NCBI GenBank assembly: GCA_023411395.1
Contig: JAEYOV010000013.1
Span: 40,710 to 104,709, forward strand
Origin: Bacillota bacterium
Lineage (GTDB): Bacteria; Bacillota; Clostridia; Christensenellales; Aristaeellaceae
Length of the DNA: 64,000 nt
Reading direction: 5' to 3'
The notes below the pieces were generated by a model. The model saw nothing but the letters and a program-made list of their open reading frames with translations. It did no database searches and was not told the DNA's origin. Below are positions 59,333 through 64,000 of this stretch, piece by piece. A program made the translations under genes and the position numbers. Position 1 is the first letter of the stretch. Each line of letters begins with the position of its first letter.

Positions 59333-60988
59333 TTACTTTTTGAACATTTCGTCGTAAGCCTTTTGCTTGAGCTCCAGATAGCGGCCAAGGCCCAGGTCGT
59401 TCAGGGTACTCAGATAGGCGTCCCATTCGGTCTCCAGGTTCAGGTCGCCGATGATGAAGCGGGAGCGGCTTTCTTCGATGTAGTTCTTCAACTGCACCTG
59501 GAGCATGCTCAGCTCGTCGGTATCGACGCTGTTCATGCGCAGGGCGGGCAGCTCGGAATACTCCTCGCTCTTGTAGGGCTCATACTTGTTCTCGGTCTCC
59601 ACCCACAGGAGCTTTTCAAACCCATCGGGAGAGTACAGGTCCATGTCGGGGGTGGTGACATTGATGCCGTTCCACATTTCATTGTTGGTGTACTCAATGC
59701 CCAGCCAGCTCCAGTGCACGTTTTGAGCCTGCTCATCAAAGGGGATCAGCGTCTTGAACAGAGCGGGAGTCACGCCGTCCAGGCCCACTTCGCCTTCCTC
59801 GGCCCTGCGCCAGGCTTTGTCTTCCGCGCCCCAGCCGCGAATCATGGAGTTCACATAGTCATACATGTCGTCCGCCCAGCGGATGGAGGCTTCGGGATAG
59901 GGGTTGTCCACGGTGATGATGAATTCGCCGGTGGTGATGGGGAAGAAGGGGAAGTAGGTCACATTTTGTACGCCTTCCGGTCCCTTGAGGGGCGCCACGG
60001 AGGTGTAGTGACGGTAACGCTCGGGGTTGGTGACCACATCCAGGAACATGCCCAGATGGCCGCCAGGCGCGGCGCCTACCAGTTCTTCTTCCGCCAAGGC
60101 CAGTGCCTTCACCTGGTCGTACTTGAGGGTCAGGGAATCGGGATAGATGAGGCCTTCGGAATACAGCCTGTTCAGGTACTTAAGGCCTTCGCGGTAGGCT
60201 TCCTTGTTGATGGAGGTATCCACCACGCCGTCTTTGGTGACGTAGTCCTTCACCTGGTTGTACACGCCGCTGTCATACACAAAAGCGTTGAGGATAAAGC
60301 CGGTCACACTCTGATACCAGCCCTCGTTCTCCTTGGCGCCGATCAAAGGAATCTCGTCCTTCTGGCCGTTGCCGTTGGGATCCTGATCGCGGAAGGCGAC
60401 CAGCACATTGTAGAATTCTTCGGTGGTGGTGGGCATAGTGAGGTTCAGCTTGGTGAGCCAATCCTGGTTGATCCACATTTTCTGGCTGTAGCCGCAGTGG
60501 TAGCAATCCTGGATGGAGGGCAGCGCATAGATGTTGCCGTCCAAAGCGGTAATGGCATCCTTTACTTCGGGGCGTTCTTCCATGATGCCCTTGAAGTTGG
60601 GCGCGTAGTTCTCGATCAAATCGTTGAGCGGCAGGAACATTTGCTCGGCGGTGCCGTACAGTTCCTCGGTGGCGGTGGAAACCTGTACGCCCAGGATGAT
60701 ATCTGGCAGGTCGCCGCTGGCCAGCATCATGTTCAGCACTTCCGGAGCGGATTCCTGGGGCGCGGTGATCCAGTTGATATGGATGCCGGTCTTCTCTTCA
60801 TACCAGAGTGTGTATTCGTTGGTAGCCAGATCGATGATGGTGGGGATGGCAGGCGCGAACACATCCAGGGTGATCTTTTCCTTTACGATCGGAAACTCAT
60901 TGTTGGGGGTCACTTCCACCGCCAGGGCGGAAGCTGCGCTCAGGAGCACCATCACAGCGCACAGGAGGAAAGCCAGCGTTCTTTTCAT
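59333..60988 (-). CDS. Extracellular sugar-binding protein of ABC importer
   Basis: The 551-residue product starts with a signal peptide (MKRTLAFLLCAVMVLLSAASA) and matches the large LplA/YtcQ-type solute-binding proteins of Firmicutes. Typical segments are EEKTGIHINWIT, MLASGDLPDIILG, LPLNDLIENYAPN and NGQKDEIPLIG. No lipobox cysteine is evident at the cleavage site. GGAGAACG precedes the ATG at 60988. Together with the two permeases just upstream it forms a CUT1-type importer for oligosaccharides. The ATPase is not in the window. Confidence 0.92.
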   Translation of the reverse strand: MKRTLAFLLCAVMVLLSAASALAVEVTPNNEFPIVKEKITLDVFAPAIPTIIDLATNEYTLWYEEKTGIHINWITAPQESAPEVLNMMLASGDLPDIILGVQVSTATEELYGTAEQMFLPLNDLIENYAPNFKGIMEERPEVKDAITALDGNIYALPSIQDCYHCGYSQKMWINQDWLTKLNLTMPTTTEEFYNVLVAFRDQDPNGNGQKDEIPLIGAKENEGWYQSVTGFILNAFVYDSGVYNQVKDYVTKDGVVDTSINKEAYREGLKYLNRLYSEGLIYPDSLTLKYDQVKALALAEEELVGAAPGGHLGMFLDVVTNPERYRHYTSVAPLKGPEGVQNVTYFPFFPITTGEFIITVDNPYPEASIRWADDMYDYVNSMIRGWGAEDKAWRRAEEGEVGLDGVTPALFKTLIPFDEQAQNVHWSWLGIEYTNNEMWNGINVTTPDMDLYSPDGFEKLLWVETENKYEPYKSEEYSELPALRMNSVDTDELSMLQVQLKNYIEESRSRFIIGDLNLETEWDAYLSTLNDLGLGRYLELKQKAYDEMFKK

Positions 60989-61096
60989 GGGTCGTTCTCC
61001 TTTCAAATTTCCATAGATTGGTTTGTCCATATGTACCCTTGGGAGGACAGGTTCTTAAGGAGTTTCATACAATAATCAACCTCCTTTAAGACTTTT

Positions 61097-62011
61097 TCAT
61101 CCTTTCAATGCGCCAACCATCACCCCTTTGATAAAGTATTTCTGTACGAATGGGTACATTATCAGCAACGGTACCGTGGATACAACACTGACTGAGTACT
61201 TCAAAAGGTCCGCCAGGCCCTGCATACGCAGCAGCACATCCGCATCCTTGATCATGGAGGTGTCCACGTTTTGCAAAACCAGGATATTGCGCAGTATGAT
61301 CTGCAATGGGTAGTAGTTTTCATTGCGCAGGTACAGCATGGCGCTGAAGTAGGAGTTCCAGTGGCCCACGCCATAGTACAGGCCCATAACCGCCAGGATC
61401 GGCCCGGACAAAGGCACCGCCACCTTTACAAGGAACCTGAACTCGTCACACCCGTCCAGGGTAGCCGCCTCGTGCAGTTCCTCCGGAATGGTGGACTGGT
61501 AATAGGTGCGGGTCACGATAACGTTCCATATGGACAGCGCGCTGCATAGAAGCAGGGCCCACCTTGTATTGAGCAGCTTCAAATTGCCCATGAGCAGGTA
61601 CGTGGGAATGAGGCCGCCGGAAAAGAGCATGGTGAATACGAAAAGCCCCGTAAACAGGTTCCGGCCCACCAGGTTCTTGCGGGAAAGGGCATATGCCGCC
61701 AGCACCGTCAGGATCAGGTTGATGGCCGTTCCCGCACCCATATAAAACAGGGAGTTGAAAAAGCTCATGACGATGCGGGGGTTTTTGAATACCGCCTCAT
61801 AGGCCACCAGGGTGGGATTCACCGGCCAGAACCATACCCGGCCCGCCGAAACCATCCTTGCATCGCTGAAGGAGGCCGCGAAGATGAAGATCATGGGGTA
61901 TAGAACCACCAGCATGGCCAGCGTCAAAAACAGATACAGGAAGGTCATGAAGATCCTGTCGCCAAAGGACAGGCGGATCGCTGCCCGTTTTCTTTTCATG
62001 CTTGTTACCAC
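61097..62011 (-). CDS. Sugar ABC transporter permease, LplC/YtcP type
   Basis: The 304-residue membrane protein has six transmembrane helices and the EAA loop (EELHEAATLDGCDEFRFLVKVAVPLSGP spans it), typical of MalG-like CUT1 permeases. The open frame starts with a GTG at 62011 that overlaps the stop of the first permease gene by seven bases. An ATG at 61999 (MKRKRAAIRLS) is an alternative and better fits family N-termini. Neither has a strong ribosome binding site, so translation is probably coupled. Confidence 0.92.
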   Translation of the reverse strand: MVTSMKRKRAAIRLSFGDRIFMTFLYLFLTLAMLVVLYPMIFIFAASFSDARMVSAGRVWFWPVNPTLVAYEAVFKNPRIVMSFFNSLFYMGAGTAINLILTVLAAYALSRKNLVGRNLFTGLFVFTMLFSGGLIPTYLLMGNLKLLNTRWALLLCSALSIWNVIVTRTYYQSTIPEELHEAATLDGCDEFRFLVKVAVPLSGPILAVMGLYYGVGHWNSYFSAMLYLRNENYYPLQIILRNILVLQNVDTSMIKDADVLLRMQGLADLLKYSVSVVSTVPLLIMYPFVQKYFIKGVMVGALKG

Positions 62012-62958
62012 AGGCTTGTGTCACCCACCTTTTTGGCCACCAGATTGGCGATCACCAAAAGCGCCAGATTGATGACGGAGTTCAACAGCCCAATGGCTGT
62101 GGACAGGCCGAAATTGTTGGACTGCATGCCAATCTTGTACACGTAGGTGGAGATAATTTCCGACGTGGCGGTGTTCAGGCTGTTTTGCATCAGGAATACC
62201 TTTTCAAACCCCACGCTCATGGTGTAGCCAAAGCCCATGATCAGTATGATGGTGATGGTGGGCCTGATGCAGGGCAGGTCCACATGCCAGATTCTTTGAA
62301 CCTTGTTGGCGCCGTCGATGGTGGCCGCCTCCTGCAATTCCTGATTGATGCCGGCCAGCGCGGCGATGTAAATGATGCAGCTATAACCGCTGGTCTGCCA
62401 GACGCCGGACCACACATAGACCGAACGGAACAGTTCCGGCTTGCCCATAAAGTTGACAGGAGCGATGCCTGCCAGCCCCATCAGGCGGTTGACGATGCCA
62501 ACCCTTGTTTCCAGCAGCATCATCATCATGCCGACCAGCACGACGGTGGAAATAAAATACGGGGCGTAAGTCACCATCTGTACGAATTTCTTGTATTTGC
62601 GTGCCCGGATCTCATTGAACGCGATAGCCAGTAAGATCGGGATAGGGAAACTGGCGGCGATGGAATACATGCTCAAAACGAAAGTATTCCGTATAATCTG
62701 CCAACTGATCTTTGAATTAAAAAATTGCTGAAAGTACGAAAACCCAATCCACTGGCTTCCCCAGATGCCGGCGCGGGGGCTGTACCGCTTAAAGGCCAGT
62801 TGCAAACCGTACATGGGGCCGTAGCTGAATACAAGCACCCACAGCAGCGGAAGCAGCAGGATCACGTATAATTGCCAGCAGCCGATCATGCGTTTCCATA
62901 AACTCCTGCGGCATATGCTTACGGCAGGCGGCCTCATCGCCCTGACCAGTGGTGCCAA
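62005..62958 (-). CDS. Sugar ABC transporter permease, LplB type
   Basis: The membrane protein (about 317 residues) has a long cytoplasmic N-terminus, LWKRMIGCWQLYVILLLP as the first helix region, and the EAA loop QELQEAATIDGANK. It is the MalF-like partner of the next gene. I chose the TTG at 62958 because GGAGGGG lies six bases before it. Other options are a GTG at 63033 (GGAAGGA upstream) and an ATG at 62937. Choosing 62958 leaves an AAACGTTT operator (62982) in the leader. It is the first gene of a seven-gene operon. Confidence 0.88.
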   Translation of the reverse strand: MAPLVRAMRPPAVSICRRSLWKRMIGCWQLYVILLLPLLWVLVFSYGPMYGLQLAFKRYSPRAGIWGSQWIGFSYFQQFFNSKISWQIIRNTFVLSMYSIAASFPIPILLAIAFNEIRARKYKKFVQMVTYAPYFISTVVLVGMMMMLLETRVGIVNRLMGLAGIAPVNFMGKPELFRSVYVWSGVWQTSGYSCIIYIAALAGINQELQEAATIDGANKVQRIWHVDLPCIRPTITIILIMGFGYTMSVGFEKVFLMQNSLNTATSEIISTYVYKIGMQSNNFGLSTAIGLLNSVINLALLVIANLVAKKVGDTSLW

Positions 62959-62977
62959 GTGAATCCCCTCCGATTTC

Positions 62978-62993
62978 GTCCAAACGTTTTTTG
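62978..62993 (-). promoter_or_regulatory. Second LacI-type operator in the importer leader
   Basis: GTCCAAACGTTTTTTG keeps the AAACGTTT core but not the flanks. It lies about 115 bases downstream of the main operator, at the 5' edge of the permease gene, and could act as a roadblock or looping site. Confidence 0.45.
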
Positions 62994-63096
62994 GCACGCG
63001 TTTTCCCGCGGAAGCACCCTGCACAGGACCCACGGGTTCTTCCTTCCCACAAGCGCAACCGCCCGGCGGAAATGCGCCCTTTACGTTCGCGCCAAA

Positions 63097-63112
63097 GGAT
63101 AAACGTTTTCCC
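63097..63112 (-). promoter_or_regulatory. LacI-type operator of the importer operon
   Basis: GGATAAACGTTTTCCC (plus strand) lies 22 bases downstream of the -10 box of the importer promoter. Confidence 0.75.
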
Positions 63113-63134
63113 TTGTTCCTAAAACACTAAGCAT

Positions 63135-63163
63135 ATTATATTCTTAAATCATCCCGGTGTCAA
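63135..63163 (-). promoter_or_regulatory. Consensus promoter of the importer operon
   Basis: On the minus strand TTGACA (63163-63158), exactly 17 bases, then TATAAT (63140-63135): a perfect consensus, as expected for a gene set held in check by a repressor. Confidence 0.88.
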
Positions 63164-63326
63164 GATTCTTTTCAATTGTTCCCGCAATAAATACTTTCCA
63201 TTTTTCCTCTATATGCGCTAAAATTGAAATGCATTTTTTATCTTTTGTGTACAGTTAATCCTATATGTATGAATTTTACCAAAGGTGGGAGTTGCAAACC
63301 ATGAAAGACTTCTGTCTTAAATATTT

Positions 63327-63342
63327 GGGAAAACGTTTAATA
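63327..63342 (+). promoter_or_regulatory. LacI-type operator upstream of the mutarotase gene
   Basis: GGGAAAACGTTTAATA lies about 40 bases upstream of a TATACT -10-like box (63383-63388), so it sits at or above the -35 region rather than downstream as in the other promoters. Confidence 0.55.
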
Positions 63343-63438
63343 GAGAGATGCAAAAACACTTTTCCTTTCAACTCTTTCCTGCTATACTATCCTATAGCAG
63401 GGATGCATGGCATCCCGAACACGAGAGGAGTTTTTGCT

Positions 63439-63870
63439 ATGCTGAAAGGTATCTCGCCGCTGCTTTCGCCGGAGCTTTTGAAAACGATTGCCGAGATGGG
63501 CCATGGGGATGAGATCGTCATCGGGGACGGCAACTTCCCCGCCGCCTCCATGGGCGCACGCTGCATCCGCTGTGACGGACACAAGGTGCCCGAGTTGCTG
63601 GACGCCATCTTGCAGCTTTTCCCGCTGGATACATTTGTGGAAAAACCCGTCACGCTGATGGAGGTCGTGCCGGGCACCGTGGCGGGTGATCCGCCGATCT
63701 GGAACAAGTTCCGCGGGATTGTGGAGAAGCATGACCCCGGAACAAAAATCGGCTTTCTAGAGCGGTTTGCCTTCTATGACCGCAGCCGCAAGGCCTTTGC
63801 CACCATCCAGACCGGGGAAGACGCCTTATACGCCTGCGTGATCCTGAAAAAAGGCGTCATCGGCAAATAG
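63439..63870 (+). CDS. FucU/RbsD-type sugar mutarotase
   Basis: The 143-residue protein begins MLKGISPLLSPELLKTIAEMGHGDEIVIGDGNFPA, with the His and Asp characteristic of FucU/RbsD mutarotases, which speed anomer interconversion of fucose, ribose and related sugars. GAGAGGAG eight bases before the ATG at 63439 fixes the start; the frame upstream to 63265 is leader. The leader contains TATACT with a GGATGC-ATG-GCATCC palindrome (63401-63415) where an operator would be expected. It is divergent from the importer operon. Confidence 0.9.
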   Translation: MLKGISPLLSPELLKTIAEMGHGDEIVIGDGNFPAASMGARCIRCDGHKVPELLDAILQLFPLDTFVEKPVTLMEVVPGTVAGDPPIWNKFRGIVEKHDPGTKIGFLERFAFYDRSRKAFATIQTGEDALYACVILKKGVIGK

Positions 63871-63880
63871 CAAAAAAGAT

Positions 63881-63917
63881 AAAAGCGGCACGCTACAATT
63901 AAAAGGGTGCCGCTTTT
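63881..63917 (+). terminator. Terminator of the mutarotase gene
   Basis: AAAAGCGGCAC (63881-63891) pairs with GTGCCGCTTTT (63907-63917), and T residues follow. It may also terminate the convergent gene entering from the window edge. Confidence 0.85.
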
Positions 63918-63937
63918 TCTTTGTCTAGCATAAGAAA

Positions 63938-64000
63938 TCAGTCTTCTCCCCGGGTGCGCTTGACCATACGCTCCACCGCTTCCTGAGCGCGGACGGAAAC
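63938..64000 (-). CDS. C-terminal end of an unidentified gene, cut by the window
   Basis: On the minus strand the last 63 bases read a clean frame of 20 residues ending RMVKRTRGED before the stop at 63940-63938. A charged helical tail converging on the mutarotase terminator is credible as a gene end, but the product cannot be named. Confidence 0.45.
   Translation of the reverse strand, partial: VSVRAQEAVERMVKRTRGED

Noticed and set aside
59363..61075. A 570-residue plus-strand protein opposite the sugar-binding protein gene
   Set aside because: A long antisense open frame caused by codon bias; no start signal and no recognisable family, whereas the minus-strand gene has a signal peptide and clear homology.
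1..64000. CRISPR arrays, tRNA or rRNA genes, phage or transposase genes
   Set aside because: No regularly spaced repeats, no tRNA-like cloverleaf ends and no integrase or transposase motifs were seen on either strand.

Overview
The window looks like a chromosomal contig from an anaerobic, carbohydrate-fermenting Bacillota (Clostridia-type) bacterium. The GC content appears moderately high. The evidence is a tryptophan operon behind a T-box leader, a yybP-ykoY manganese riboswitch, AGGAGG-type ribosome binding sites, near-consensus TTGACA-17-TATAAT promoters, a glycyl radical enzyme with its activase (strictly anaerobic chemistry), and LplB/LplC-type sugar transporters. Finer taxonomy cannot be read from the sequence. 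I saw no rRNA, tRNA, CRISPR array or transposase gene.

Layout. 1-7.8 kb: housekeeping and envelope genes, namely a DUF3298-like protein cut by the window edge, MntP under a Mn2+ riboswitch, an Mrp/NBP35 ATPase, an AraC regulator with an EamA transporter, an HD phosphohydrolase, a modular L,D-transpeptidase and two small unknown proteins. 7.8-11.4 kb: a ROK sugar kinase and a glycoside hydrolase 3 fragment, facing a decapitated zinc alcohol dehydrogenase across a breakpoint near 10.36-10.45 kb. 11.5-18.3 kb: Trp T-box and trpEGDCFBA. 18.3-23.3 kb: De Ley-Doudoroff galactonate genes (dgoD, dgoA, dgoK) and an agarase-like hydrolase. 23.4-28.4 kb: secreted proteins of unknown function, a PAS-only protein and a PAS-AraC regulator. 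28.5-35.1 kb: a self-repressing TetR gene with two paralogous membrane proteins, then an Lhr-type helicase. 35.1-38.4 kb: LacI regulator, ThuA protein, amidohydrolase and a 125-bp MITE-like inverted repeat.

38.5-63.9 kb is the most interesting part: a glycan-utilisation region. It holds a GH13-like enzyme, a GH106-like rhamnosidase, a D-lyxose isomerase-family cupin, an unassigned TIM-barrel hydrolase, two close LacI paralogues, a sugar ABC importer operon carrying two medium-chain dehydrogenases, an AP-endonuclease-2-type epimerase and an uncharacterised TIM-barrel protein, a FucU-type mutarotase, and an atypical glycyl radical enzyme with its activase and a divergent AraC regulator. Seven copies of an AAACGTTT-centred palindrome (best form GGATAAACGTTTATCC) tie most of these genes together; five sit 10 to 34 bp downstream of a recognisable promoter. 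My working model, an inference, is one LacI-controlled regulon that imports and breaks down a deoxy- or branched-sugar glycan. The glycyl radical enzyme may handle a diol or other intermediate under separate AraC control.
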